From the NCBI GenBank assembly GCA_963810195.1, contig CAWEMO010000002.1:434001-498000 (forward strand): a stretch of 64,000 nucleotides of DNA, in the 5' to 3' direction. The stretch is from Chersky-840 sp963810195 (GTDB lineage Bacteria > Actinomycetota > Acidimicrobiia > Acidimicrobiales > UBA8190). The notes under the pieces were generated by a model that was given only the letters and a program-made list of their open reading frames with translations, did not search any database and was not told the DNA's origin. The translations under genes were made by a program, and so were the position numbers. The stretch's first letter is position 1. Every line of letters starts with the position of its first letter. Below, in pieces: positions 26,723-37,633 of the stretch.

Positions 26723-28180
26723 ATGACAACCACAGTCACCGAGCCGGTTACCAGCGACAACGGGAACCACCCCGATGGTCGGGTGGTCGCCATCGCCGGA
26801 CCGGTCGTCGACGTCGAATTCCCGCCCCACGCCCTGCCGGAGATCAACATGGCGGTCGAGATGGACCTCGAGCTCGAGGGCACCAAGGTCACCGTCACCG
26901 CCGAGGTCGCCCAGCAGATCGGGGAAGGCCGGGTCCGCTGCGTGTGCCTCAAGGCCACCGACGGCCTGCACCGGGGCACGCCCGTGCGCAACCTCGGGCG
27001 CGGGCTCGCCGTGCCCGTGGGAGACGCCACGCTCGGCCACGTCTTCAACGTGCTCGGAGAGTCGCTCGACACCGACGACATCGGGCCCGTCGAGGACCGG
27101 TGGGAGATCCACCGCGACTCCCCGGCGTTCGACCAGCTCGAGCCGCGCGCCCAGATGTTCGAGACCGGAATCAAGGTGATCGACCTGCTCGAACCGTACG
27201 TCCAGGGAGGCAAGATCGGCCTGTTCGGCGGGGCCGGCGTGGGCAAGACCGTGCTCATCCAGGAGATGATCAACCGGGTGGCCCTCAACCACGGCGGCGT
27301 GTCGGTGTTCGCCGGCGTGGGGGAGCGCACCCGTGAGGGCACCGACCTCTGGCTCGAGATGCAGGAGTCGGGCGTCATCGACAAGGCGGCCCTCGTCTAC
27401 GGGCAGATGGACGAGCCTCCCGGCGTGCGGCTGCGCGTCGGGCTCGCCGCGCTCACCATGGCGGAGTACTTCCGGGACGTGAAGAACCAGGACGTGCTGC
27501 TGTTCATCGACAACATCTTCCGGTTCGTCCAGGCGGGCTCCGAGGTGTCGACGCTGCTGGGCCGCATGCCTTCCGCGGTGGGGTACCAGCCCACGCTCGC
27601 CGACGAGATGGGCGAGCTCCAGGAGCGCATCACCTCCACGCGAGGGCACTCCATCACGTCGCTCCAGGCCGTGTACGTGCCGGCCGACGACTACACCGAC
27701 CCTGCGCCGTTCACGACGTTCACCCACCTCGACGCCACCACCGAGCTGTCCCGGCAGATCGCGTCGCTCGGGATCTACCCGGCTGTGGACCCCTTGGCCT
27801 CGACGTCCAACGTGCTCACCCCCGAAGTGGTCGGCGACCGGCACTACGACGTGGCCCGCCGCGTCCAGGGAGTGCTCCAGCGGTACCGGGAGTTGCAGGA
27901 CATCATCGCCATCCTCGGTCTCGACGAATTGTCGGAGGAGGACCGGCTCATCGTGAACCGGGCCCGCAAGATCCAGCGCTTCCTCTCCCAACCGTTCAAC
28001 GTCGGAGAGGTGTTCACCGGACTGAAGGGTGTGACGGTGCCGATCGCCGAGACCGTCGAGTCCTTCGAGGTCCTCCTCAACGGGGACCTCGACGACGTTC
28101 CCGAGCAGGCCTTCCTCAACGTCGGCGGGGTCGAGTCCGTCCTCGAGAAGGCCCGTTCCCTCGAGAAGGAAGGCGCGTAG
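26723..28180 (+). CDS. atpD: ATP synthase F1 subunit beta
   Basis: Catalytic subunit, 485 residues. Walker A GGAGVGKTVLIQEMI, the catalytic Glu region GERTREG, Walker B VLLFIDNIFRF, the DELSEED lever visible as LDELSEEDRL, and the signature PADDYTDPAPFTTFTHLD. Full length. Confidence 0.97.
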   Translation: MTTTVTEPVTSDNGNHPDGRVVAIAGPVVDVEFPPHALPEINMAVEMDLELEGTKVTVTAEVAQQIGEGRVRCVCLKATDGLHRGTPVRNLGRGLAVPVGDATLGHVFNVLGESLDTDDIGPVEDRWEIHRDSPAFDQLEPRAQMFETGIKVIDLLEPYVQGGKIGLFGGAGVGKTVLIQEMINRVALNHGGVSVFAGVGERTREGTDLWLEMQESGVIDKAALVYGQMDEPPGVRLRVGLAALTMAEYFRDVKNQDVLLFIDNIFRFVQAGSEVSTLLGRMPSAVGYQPTLADEMGELQERITSTRGHSITSLQAVYVPADDYTDPAPFTTFTHLDATTELSRQIASLGIYPAVDPLASTSNVLTPEVVGDRHYDVARRVQGVLQRYRELQDIIAILGLDELSEEDRLIVNRARKIQRFLSQPFNVGEVFTGLKGVTVPIAETVESFEVLLNGDLDDVPEQAFLNVGGVESVLEKARSLEKEGA

Positions 28181-28188
28181 CACCACCG

Positions 28189-28653
28189 ATGGCCATCTTC
28201 CCGGCAACACTGGTCACCCCCGAGCGCATCCTGCTCGAAGAAGACGTCGCGGCCGTCATCTTGCGCACCGACGGCGGTGACGCCGCCTTCATGCCCGGCC
28301 ACACCCCGCTGATCGGTGCGCTCGTGCCGGGAGCGGTGCGTTTCCAGCACGAGGACGGGACCGAGGAGCGCGCCGCGGTGCACGGCGGGTTCGTCCAGGT
28401 GGCCGGGGACCACGTTCGGGTCATCGCGCCGGTCGCCGAGCGCTCCGAGGAGATCGACGTGGGACGCGCCCGACGTGCCCTGGAGGCCGCCAACGAGCGT
28501 GTCGCCGAGCTCGGCGGGGCGAGGTCGGGCGCCGGCGATTCCGGCGAGGAGGCGCCGGTGGACCGGGCATTGGTGGACGCCGAGGCGGCCCGGCTCCGGG
28601 CCGAAGTCCGCCTCGAAGTCGCCGGCGCATCGTCCGACACGCGGGCGTCCTGA
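28189..28653 (+). CDS. atpC: ATP synthase F1 subunit epsilon
   Basis: Rotor subunit and ATPase inhibitor, 154 residues. Beta-sandwich domain (FPATLVTPERILLEEDVAAV, DGGDAAFMPGHTPLIGAL, HGGFVQVAGDHVRVIAPVAE) followed by an Ala/Arg-rich two-helix C-terminus with an acidic/Gly insertion (GGARSGAGDSGEE). Last gene of the atp operon; it converges on the minus-strand methyltransferase. The short tandem cgcctgcacg x2 at 28657-28676 lies right after the stop. Confidence 0.93.
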   Translation: MAIFPATLVTPERILLEEDVAAVILRTDGGDAAFMPGHTPLIGALVPGAVRFQHEDGTEERAAVHGGFVQVAGDHVRVIAPVAERSEEIDVGRARRALEAANERVAELGGARSGAGDSGEEAPVDRALVDAEAARLRAEVRLEVAGASSDTRAS

Positions 28654-28697
28654 GCGCGCCTGCACGCGCCTGCACGTGTGAGGGGCCCTCCCGAGCG

Positions 28698-29501
28698 CTA
28701 CGGCCGGCGCCCCGAGACCCGGTGCCGGGCCGCGAAGGGCACGGCGAAATCCGGGTCCCCGAGCAGGGCGAGCATGGCGTCGTAACTCGCGTCGTCGACG
28801 GCGTGTCCGTCCAGAGGCTCCATGTGGGCGGGGTCGGTGACGAGGGGCCGGATGTTCTCGAGGGTCTCGCGCCAGAACGCGGCGGCCGGGGAGGCCCCGG
28901 TGAGCAGGTCCTCGCGCACGTCGTCGTGCACATCGACGAAGCCCAGCGCGACGAGCCGCGTGGCGAGGCCACGGGCCCACGTCCAGCGCGTCGCGAGCGG
29001 CACCATCACCTCGAGGAACGGGGCGGGGACGCCGGGGAGGGACACGGCCCGCTCCGCCGGCGCGCCGTCCGCCTCCTCGAAGAGCACCACGCCGCCGGGA
29101 GCCAGTGCGGGCACGAGGCGTTCCACCACGGCGTCGGGGTCGTCGAGGTGCATGAGCACCGACCGAGAATGGACGAGATCGAAGCACGACGACCCGAACG
29201 ACATGGTCGTGAGATCTCCCTCGACGACCGTGACGTTGGGACTCGCCGCCAGGTCCGCTAGGAGGGTCGTGTCGCGGTCGATGGCGGTCACCGAGCCGGC
29301 CGCGCCCACCCGGTCCGCCAGCCACCGCGCCACGGAGCCCGCGCCGGCTCCGAGCTCCGCGCAGCGCCATCCGGGCGCGACCCCGAGGCGTTCGAATTGC
29401 CTGATGGTGGAGGCGTCGTGCAGGGACTGCAGAGTCCCGAGCCGGGCGGCCTCCTCGGGGGCGGCGTTGCGCAGGGGGTAGCGGCTCGGCGAGCTGGGCA
29501 C
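28698..29501 (-). CDS. Class I SAM-dependent methyltransferase
   Basis: 267 residues with the Rossmann SAM site CAELGAGAGSVARWLAD, acidic ribose-binding VTAIDRD, VVEGDLTTMSF and post-motif DLVHSRSVLMHLDDP, LVPALAPGGVVLFEE. The C-terminal half (RWTWARGLATRLVALGF) forms the substrate cap. It belongs to the UbiE/Coq5-like small-molecule methyltransferases; substrate unknown. It lies 15 bp downstream of glpX on the same strand. Confidence 0.8.
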   Translation of the reverse strand: MPSSPSRYPLRNAAPEEAARLGTLQSLHDASTIRQFERLGVAPGWRCAELGAGAGSVARWLADRVGAAGSVTAIDRDTTLLADLAASPNVTVVEGDLTTMSFGSSCFDLVHSRSVLMHLDDPDAVVERLVPALAPGGVVLFEEADGAPAERAVSLPGVPAPFLEVMVPLATRWTWARGLATRLVALGFVDVHDDVREDLLTGASPAAAFWRETLENIRPLVTDPAHMEPLDGHAVDDASYDAMLALLGDPDFAVPFAARHRVSGRRP

Positions 29502-29516
29502 GGACCGTCCGATCGG

Positions 29517-30512
29517 TCAGCCGAACTCGATCTGGCTGTACTCCCGCAGCTTGTGCAGGGCGTGGCGCGCGCTCACGAACCGCACCGTCCCCGATCGGGA
29601 ACGCATGACGAGCGACTGGGTGGTCACGCCGTAATCTGCGTAGCGCACGCCCTGGAGGAGCTCGCCGTCGGTCACGGCGGTGGCGGCGAAGAAGCAGTTG
29701 TCGCCCTTCACGAGGTCGTCGGTCATGAGCACGGTGTCGAGGTCGTACCCGGCCGCGATCGCAGCACCGCGCTCCTCGTCGTCGCGGGCGAAGAGCCGTC
29801 CCTGGATCTCCCCGCCCATGCACTTGAGGGCAGCCGCGGCGATCACCCCCTCGGGAGTCCCCCCGATGCCGTAGAGGACGTCGACGCCCGAGTCCGGCCA
29901 CGCCACGGAGATGGCACCGGCCACGTCCCCGTCGGAGATCAGCTTGATGCGGGCCCCGCTGGAGCGGACCTCCTCGATCAGCTCCTTGTGCCGAGGCCGG
30001 TCGAGGATGACGGTGGTGATGTCACGGATGGACTTGCCCAGCGCCTTGGCCACGGCCTCGAGGTTCTCGGTGGGCGAGCGCCGCACGTCCACCGACCCCG
30101 CCGCCTTGGGCCCGACGGCCAGCTTCTCCATGTACACGCAGGGGCCCGGGTTGAACATGGTGCCGCGGTCGGAGACCGCGATCACGGCCAGTGCCCCGGC
30201 CCGTCCCAGCGACGTCAGGTTCGTCCCGTCGATGGGGTCCACGGCGATGTCGGTGGGGGGAGGCGACCCGTCCCCGATGTGCTCGCCGTTGTACAGCATG
30301 GGCGCGTGGTCCTTCTCGCCCTCGCCGATCACGACGACGCCGTCCATGGTGACGGTCTGCAGCACGACGCGCATCGCCTGGACGGCGGCTCCGTCGGCGC
30401 CTTCCTTGTCGCCCCGGCCCATCCACCTCCCCGCCGCCATGGCGGCGGCCTCGGTGACGCGGACGAGCTCCATGGCGAGATTGCGGTCGGGTGCGCGGGG
30501 GTTGGGCGCCAC
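29517..30512 (-). CDS. glpX: Fructose-1,6-bisphosphatase class II
   Basis: Gluconeogenic hydrolysis of fructose-1,6-bisphosphate to fructose-6-phosphate; the GlpX type is the usual actinobacterial enzyme. 331 residues. Metal/phosphate sites: VVIGEGEKDHAPMLYNGE, DPIDGTNLTSLG, GIGGTPEGVIAAAALKCMGG and the C-terminal GVRYADYGVTTQSLVMRS. It lies opposite the acyl-CoA mutase gene across a 134-bp divergent region. With the PPi-type PfkA at 39 kb, the window encodes two interconversions at this step. Confidence 0.94.
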   Translation of the reverse strand: MAPNPRAPDRNLAMELVRVTEAAAMAAGRWMGRGDKEGADGAAVQAMRVVLQTVTMDGVVVIGEGEKDHAPMLYNGEHIGDGSPPPTDIAVDPIDGTNLTSLGRAGALAVIAVSDRGTMFNPGPCVYMEKLAVGPKAAGSVDVRRSPTENLEAVAKALGKSIRDITTVILDRPRHKELIEEVRSSGARIKLISDGDVAGAISVAWPDSGVDVLYGIGGTPEGVIAAAALKCMGGEIQGRLFARDDEERGAAIAAGYDLDTVLMTDDLVKGDNCFFAATAVTDGELLQGVRYADYGVTTQSLVMRSRSGTVRFVSARHALHKLREYSQIEFG

Positions 30513-30646
30513 GACCCGACCATAACGCGCCGGGTGCGCTTCGTGGGCTCCGTGCCGTGTCCTCCGGGCGGCGCCGGGTGTCCGAACCTGGGGATTCCCG
30601 CTCGAGGCACGAGAGGGCCGCGACCGGGCCGTTAGGCTGGGGGGCC

Positions 30647-32332
30647 ATGGAATCCACGCCCCACGAGGACCTCGACGGGGGGCGGACGCGATGGCAGGAG
30701 GCGTACGAGTCCTCCACTCTGCGGGACGCCGATTTCGAGACGATGTCGGGCATCCCGCTCGAGCCCGTCTACGGTCCCGCCGACTGGCCCGAGGACCGGG
30801 CGGCGCCGCGTCTGGGCTGGCCCGGAGTCCCCCCTTACACCCGGGGGCCCTATGCGTCGATGTACCGGTCGAAGCTCTGGACGATGCGGCTGTTCGCCGG
30901 TTTCGGGACGGCCGAGGACACCAACGTGCGCTTCCGTGAACTGCTGCGGGCGGGTAGCGACGGGCTGTCGGTGGCCTTCGACCTGCCGACGCTCATGGGC
31001 CGGGACTCCGACGACCCTCTCACCGAGGGTGAGGTGGGGCGTTGCGGGGTCGCGGTGGACACCCTCGCGGACGCCGAAGACCTCTTCGCCGGCATCGACC
31101 TCGGCTCGGTGACGACGTCGATGACGATCAACTCGCCCGCCCCCATCCTGATGGCCATGTACGTGGCCGCGGCCGAAAAGGCCGGCGTGGCGCGTGGCGC
31201 CCTGGGGGGAACTCTCCAGAACGACATCCTGAAGGAGTACCAGGCCCAGAAGGAGTACATCTTCCCGCCGCGGCCCTCCATGCGCCTCGTCGTCGACGTC
31301 GTGCGCTTCTGTGCCGCCGAGATGCCGAGGTTCCATCCTGTGTCGGTGTCGGGCTACCACATCCGCGAGGCCGGATCGACAGCCGCGCAGGAGCTGGCGT
31401 TCACCCTCGCCAACGGCTTCGCCTACGTGGAGGCCGTCATGGCGGCGGGGCTCTCAGTCGACGAGTTCGCCCCTCGGTTGAGCTTCTTCTTCAACGCCCA
31501 TCTCGACTTCTTCGAGGAGATCGCCAAGTACCGCGCCGCGCGCCGCATCTGGGCGCGCTGGATGGCCGGCCGCTACCACGCCCATGCGCCGCGTTCGACC
31601 CAGCTTCGGTTCCACACCCAGACCGCCGGCGTGTCGCTCACGGCTCAGCAGCCCGAGGTCAACATCGTCCGCACCGCCATCGAGGCACTGGCGGGCGTCC
31701 TGGGCGGGACACAGAGCCTGCACACCAATTCGATGGACGAGGTGCTGGCCCTGCCTACCGAGAAGGCGGCGCGCATCGCGCTGCGCACGCAGCAGGTCCT
31801 CGCCTACGAGACCGGTGTCACGAACGTCTCGGACCCGCTCGGGGGGTCGTGGTTCGTCGAGTCGCTCACCGACGAGATCGAGCGCCAGGCCGAGGAGACC
31901 TTCGCCCGGCTCGACGAGTGGGGCGGGGGCTCGATGCTCGAAGGCGTCCTGTACGGGATCGAGCACAACTGGTTCCAGGGCGAGATCGCAGATGCCGCCT
32001 ACGTGTTCCAGCGCAAGGTGGCGGCCGGCCGCAGGACCGTCGTGGGGGTGAACGCCTTCACCGAGGGGAGCGAGGAGCCCGCGCCTCCCACGCTGCACAT
32101 CGGGCCCGAGGTGGACGAGGCCCAACGCAAGCGCCTGTCGGCGGTCCGTCAGCGGCGTGACCAGCAGCAGGTCGACGCCGCGCTGGCGGTGCTGTCCGCC
32201 AGCGCGGTGGCGTCGGAGGTGAACCTCATGCCCGCCATCCTCGACGCGGCGCGTGCGTACGCCACGGTGGGCGAGATCGTCGGAGCCCTGGCGTCGGTCT
32301 TCGGCCGGTGGGCCGAGAACCCGGTCGTCTGA
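30647..32332 (+). CDS. B12-dependent acyl-CoA mutase large subunit, isobutyryl-CoA mutase-like
   Basis: 561-residue TIM-barrel subunit of the methylmalonyl/isobutyryl-CoA mutase family, without the B12-binding domain, so it needs a separate small subunit that is not in the window. Start ATG 30647. Two residues that set substrate class can be aligned to Propionibacterium methylmalonyl-CoA mutase: Tyr89 is Phe here (F83 in WTMRLFAGF) and Arg207, which binds the carboxylate, is Gln (Q201 in LKEYQAQKEY). Both changes match isobutyryl-CoA mutase. The position that is Asp in 2-hydroxyisobutyryl-CoA mutase is Ala (GLSVAFDLPT). The catalytic His is kept (SGYHIREAGS). The MeaB chaperone lies 1.3 kb downstream. 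Substrate is inferred from these residues. Confidence 0.85.
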   Translation: MESTPHEDLDGGRTRWQEAYESSTLRDADFETMSGIPLEPVYGPADWPEDRAAPRLGWPGVPPYTRGPYASMYRSKLWTMRLFAGFGTAEDTNVRFRELLRAGSDGLSVAFDLPTLMGRDSDDPLTEGEVGRCGVAVDTLADAEDLFAGIDLGSVTTSMTINSPAPILMAMYVAAAEKAGVARGALGGTLQNDILKEYQAQKEYIFPPRPSMRLVVDVVRFCAAEMPRFHPVSVSGYHIREAGSTAAQELAFTLANGFAYVEAVMAAGLSVDEFAPRLSFFFNAHLDFFEEIAKYRAARRIWARWMAGRYHAHAPRSTQLRFHTQTAGVSLTAQQPEVNIVRTAIEALAGVLGGTQSLHTNSMDEVLALPTEKAARIALRTQQVLAYETGVTNVSDPLGGSWFVESLTDEIERQAEETFARLDEWGGGSMLEGVLYGIEHNWFQGEIADAAYVFQRKVAAGRRTVVGVNAFTEGSEEPAPPTLHIGPEVDEAQRKRLSAVRQRRDQQQVDAALAVLSASAVASEVNLMPAILDAARAYATVGEIVGALASVFGRWAENPVV

Positions 32333-32346
32333 CCAGGTCGGGACGG

Positions 32347-33636
32347 ATGGAGCGCTTTGTCGTGCGCCCGGGGGGGCCGCTGCACGGGACGGTGCGCGCC
32401 GGCGGGGCGAAGAACTCCGCGCTCAAGCTGATGGCGGCGTGCTTGTTGGCCCCGGGGCGCCACGTCCTGGCCGGGGTGCCGCGCATCGTGGACGTCGAGA
32501 TCATGGCCGAGGTGCTCGGCGCCATCGGCGCACAGGTGGGGCGCGGCCCCGACGGGCCCGGAGGCGGCCCCGGGGACCTCGTCGTGGACACGCCGGCGAC
32601 GCTCGTCCCCGCCGCGCCGTACGAGCTCGTCGAGAAGATGCGCGCCTCGGTCGTGGTGCTCGGGCCGCTCCTGGCGCGCTCGGGACGGGCCAGCGTGTCG
32701 CTCCCCGGTGGCGACGACTTCGGCAACCGTCCCATCGACATCCACCTTCACGGCCTGTCGACGCTGGGAGCGGTGTTCGAGACGGTGCACGGCAACATCG
32801 AGGGCCGCGTGCCCGGTGGTGCGGGCGGCCGGCTCGTGGGCCAGCGGGTGGTGTTCGAGTACCCGAGCCACACCGCCACCGACAACGTGCTCATGGCCGC
32901 CGTCCTCGCCAAGGGGACCACGGTCATCGAGAACGCGGCACGCGAGCCCGAGGTGTCGGACCTCGCCGACTTCCTGACGCACATGGGGGCTCGCATCCGC
33001 GGCGCGGGGACCTCCCACATCGAGGTCGACGGGGTCGAGGAGCTGCACCCCGCATCCGGTGCCCACCGGGTCATCCCCGACCGGGTGGTGGCGGCCACCT
33101 TGCTGTCCGCGGTGGGGATGGCGGGCGGCGAGATCGTGGTCGAGGACGGCCGCCCGGACCACATGGACATGCTCCTGCGCAAGATGGGCGAGATCGGCGT
33201 GGAGGTGTCCCAAGGCCCCGAGGGGATGCGCGCCAGCTCCAGCGGCCGGCTCCATTCCACCGACGTGGCCACCCTCCCGTACCCGGGGGTGGCCACCGAC
33301 TACAAGCCGTTCCTGGTGACCATGTTGAGCGTGGCCGACGGGGTCGGGATCGTGACCGAGAACCTCTTCTCGGGGCGCTTCCGGTACGTGGACGAGCTGC
33401 GGCGCATGGGCGCCGACATCCGGACCGAGGGCCATCACGCCGTGGTGCGCGGCGTCCGGCGGCTCTCGGGCGCTCCGGTGCGCGCCCCCGATCTCCGGGC
33501 CGGCGCCGCCCTGGTCCTGGCCGGGATGACGGCCGAGGGTGAGACCGTCGTCTCCGACGCCCAGCACATCGACCGCGGCTACGAGGACCTCGCCGCCACG
33601 CTCAGCTCCCTGGGCGCGGACGTCACCCGCGCCTGA
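32347..33636 (+). CDS. murA: UDP-N-acetylglucosamine 1-carboxyvinyltransferase, Cys-to-Asp active site
   Basis: Adds enolpyruvate to UDP-GlcNAc, the first committed step of peptidoglycan synthesis. ATG at 32347, 429 residues. Conserved AGGAKNSALKL, and the mobile active-site loop reads VSLPGGDDFGNRPIDIH: the residue equivalent to E. coli Cys115 is Asp (D123). This Cys-to-Asp exchange is known in M. tuberculosis MurA and makes the enzyme insensitive to fosfomycin. Other conserved parts: PSHTATDNVLMAAVLA, DYKPFLVTMLS. murA also lies downstream of the atp operon in Mycobacterium. Confidence 0.95.
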   Translation: MERFVVRPGGPLHGTVRAGGAKNSALKLMAACLLAPGRHVLAGVPRIVDVEIMAEVLGAIGAQVGRGPDGPGGGPGDLVVDTPATLVPAAPYELVEKMRASVVVLGPLLARSGRASVSLPGGDDFGNRPIDIHLHGLSTLGAVFETVHGNIEGRVPGGAGGRLVGQRVVFEYPSHTATDNVLMAAVLAKGTTVIENAAREPEVSDLADFLTHMGARIRGAGTSHIEVDGVEELHPASGAHRVIPDRVVAATLLSAVGMAGGEIVVEDGRPDHMDMLLRKMGEIGVEVSQGPEGMRASSSGRLHSTDVATLPYPGVATDYKPFLVTMLSVADGVGIVTENLFSGRFRYVDELRRMGADIRTEGHHAVVRGVRRLSGAPVRAPDLRAGAALVLAGMTAEGETVVSDAQHIDRGYEDLAATLSSLGADVTRA

Positions 33637-33669
33637 CCCGGGCCGGCCCCGCCTACGCTCCGTGCCACC

Positions 33670-34722
33670 GTGACGACCCCAGCCGTCCCCTCCCGATCCG
33701 GAGCTCCCTACCATCCCGCCGGTGACGACCCCGGTGCCACCGCTCCCCGCCGGCTCCGGGGAGCCGACCCTGCCGCGCTCCTCGATGCCGCGTCGAAAGG
33801 CGACCGGGTGGCCCTGGCCCGGCTCCTGACCCTGGTGGAGGGGGGCGGTGCGCCCGGCCGTGCCGTGGCCGCCCTGGCGTACCGCAGCGGCCGGGAGGCG
33901 CAGACGGTGGGCGTGACGGGGCCGCCGGGGGCGGGCAAGTCCACGCTCGTCGACCGCATCATCGCCACGGCGCGCACCAAAGGCGTCGCCGAGCTCGGTG
34001 TCCTCGCGGTCGACCCCTCGTCGCCGTTCACCGGCGGCGCCATCCTGGGCGACCGGGTCAGGATGCAGGATCACGCCCTCGACGCCGGGGTCTTCATCCG
34101 GTCGATGGCCTCTCGGGGGCACCTCGGCGGGCTCGCCGTCGCCGTCCCCGAGGCGATCCGGGCCCTGGCGGCCGCCGGGTTCCCCCTCGTGCTCGTGGAG
34201 ACCGTCGGCGTCGGTCAGGTCGAGGTCGAGGTGGCCGGGGCCACCGACACCACGGTCGTGGTCCTCAACCCTCGATGGGGTGATGCCGTCCAGGCCAACA
34301 AGGCGGGGCTCCTCGAGATCGCCGACCTCTTCGTGATCAACAAGGCCGACATGCCGGGGGCGAGGGAGACCCGCCGCGACCTGGAGCAGATGCTGGATCT
34401 CACCGCGCTCGGGGACTGGCGCCCTCCGGTGCTCGAGACGTCGGCCGCCACGGGCGTCGGGGTGGAGGAGCTGTGGGAGGCGATCGCGCGCCACCAGCGC
34501 CACCTCGAGGAGCACGATGCCCTGAAGCGCACGCGCGCCGCTCGTCTCGAACGCGAATTCCGGGTCGTCCTGGCCGCCCGCATCCAGAGCGAGGTCGACC
34601 GGCTGAGCACCGAGGGGGAATTCGCCGGGCTCGTCCGGGAGGTCGCCGAGCACCGTCTCGACCCCTACGACGCCGCGGAGCGCCTTGTCGGCGCTGTCTA
34701 CGGCGGTAAACCGGGGGGCTGA
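33670..34722 (+). CDS. meaB: MeaB/ArgK-type G3E GTPase chaperone of acyl-CoA mutase
   Basis: GTPase that loads and protects adenosylcobalamin in methylmalonyl- or isobutyryl-CoA mutase. GTG at 33670, 350 residues. P-loop GVTGPPGAGKSTLVD, LAVDPSSPFTGGAILGDRVRM, switch region ETVGVGQVEVEVA, base-recognition NKAD, and a C-terminal dimerisation helix. It sits with the mutase large subunit (murA between them), which supports a functional pair. A 13-kDa B12-binding small subunit would be expected elsewhere in the genome. Confidence 0.93.
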   Translation: MTTPAVPSRSGAPYHPAGDDPGATAPRRLRGADPAALLDAASKGDRVALARLLTLVEGGGAPGRAVAALAYRSGREAQTVGVTGPPGAGKSTLVDRIIATARTKGVAELGVLAVDPSSPFTGGAILGDRVRMQDHALDAGVFIRSMASRGHLGGLAVAVPEAIRALAAAGFPLVLVETVGVGQVEVEVAGATDTTVVVLNPRWGDAVQANKAGLLEIADLFVINKADMPGARETRRDLEQMLDLTALGDWRPPVLETSAATGVGVEELWEAIARHQRHLEEHDALKRTRAARLEREFRVVLAARIQSEVDRLSTEGEFAGLVREVAEHRLDPYDAAERLVGAVYGGKPGG

Positions 34723-34731
34723 ACCGCACCC

Positions 34732-34846
34732 ACTCACCGGCTCCCGTCCTCTCACCGGCTCCCGTCCACTCACCGACGAGGGCAGCATCTGCTCTTCCCT
34801 CCACTCCTCAGCCTCCGAGGTCGCACCTGCCTCCGAGGTCGCACCT
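34732..34846. repeat. Two different 18-bp tandem duplications downstream of meaB
   Basis: Unit 1, (a/t)ctcaccggctcccgtcc, is present at 34732-34749 and 34750-34767 with a partial third copy to 34775. Unit 2, gcctccgaggtcgcacct, is at 34811-34828 and 34829-34846. Both lie in the 212-bp gap before the enoyl-CoA hydratase, which otherwise holds nothing recognisable. Confidence 0.8.
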
Positions 34847-34934
34847 GCCCGGCGGCACTCGCGTCCCAGGCGAAGCGACCGGATGCCGGTCCCCGATGGC
34901 ACGCCGCCCGGGCGCGGTCGGGTACGGTGCGCGC

Positions 34935-35742
34935 ATGGTCGGCTCCCCTCCTGCGTCGCATGACTCCGACGTGGGGGTGGTCGCGCTCGAGCGCCGGCCG
35001 GACGGAGTGGCGATCGTGACGCTCGAGCGGCCCAAGATGAACGCACTGTCGGTCGCGTTCCTCGGGCGCCTGCGCGAGGTGGTGGCGGGGCTGGCCGCCG
35101 ACCCACCGGGTGCGGTGGTCCTGTGGGGCGGCCCGCGCATCTTCGCGGCCGGAGCCGACGTCGCCGAATTCCCGGAGCCGGGCGCACCCGCCAGGATCGC
35201 GGCCGCCTTCCACGAGGCGACCGGCGCGCTCGCCGAGCTCCGATGCGTGACGATCGCGGCCATCACCGGCTACGCCCTCGGCGGAGGGCTCGAGCTGGCG
35301 CTGGCTTGCGACCTGCGCGTCGTCGCCGAGGACGCCCGTCTCGGTCAACCCGAGATCCTCCTCGGCATCGTCCCCGGTGGCGGCGCGACCCAGCGACTGC
35401 CGCGCCTGGTCGGGGTGAGCCGGGCCAAGGACCTCATCTACACGGGTCGCCAGGTGCGGGCGGACGAGGCGCTGCGCATCGGGCTGGCCGATCGCGTCGC
35501 GCCGCGCGACCGGGTGCTCGACGAGGCCCTGGCGCTGGCCGCCGGGTTGGCGGCGGGTCCGCTACTGGCTCTGGCCGCGGCCAAGCGGGTCATCGACGAC
35601 GGCCTCGAGGAGCGTCTCGACGACGCGCTGGCGCTCGAACGGTCCGCGTTCGTGTCGTGCGCGGAGACCGAAGACGCCGCGCCTGGGAGTGGCGTCGTTC
35701 CTCGAGCACGGGCCGGGCCGCGCCCGGTTCGTCGGGCGCTGA
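34935..35742 (+). CDS. Enoyl-CoA hydratase/isomerase, 3' end shifted by a +1 frameshift
   Basis: Crotonase-fold enzyme hydrating 2-enoyl-CoA in beta-oxidation. Start ATG 34935. Oxyanion-hole segments WGGPRIFAAGADVAEF and AITGYALGGGLELALACDLRV; catalytic-region Glu in ARLGQPEILLGIVPGGGATQRL. After the codons for CAETED the natural C-terminus (ARLGVASFLEHGPGRARFVGR) is in the next frame and ends at 35742. One extra C at 35677/35678 (gacgccgcgcctg) explains the break; without correction the frame reads on to 35765 with an unrelated tail. Corrected length about 268 residues, normal for the family. Confidence 0.88.
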
Positions 35743-35761
35743 GGGCCGATCGGCCCCGGGT

Positions 35762-37629
<1,868 letters not shown>

Positions 37630-37633
<4 letters not shown>

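Noticed and set aside
30647..32332. Annotation of the acyl-CoA mutase as methylmalonyl-CoA mutase
   Set aside because: The two substrate-determining residues (Phe for Tyr89, Gln for Arg207) argue for isobutyryl-CoA-type chemistry.
32149..35187. A minus-strand open frame of over 1000 codons opposite murA, meaB and the hydratase
   Set aside because: GC-rich genes leave the antisense frame open; its translation is Arg/Gly/His-rich with no recognisable domain, while the plus strand encodes well-known proteins throughout.
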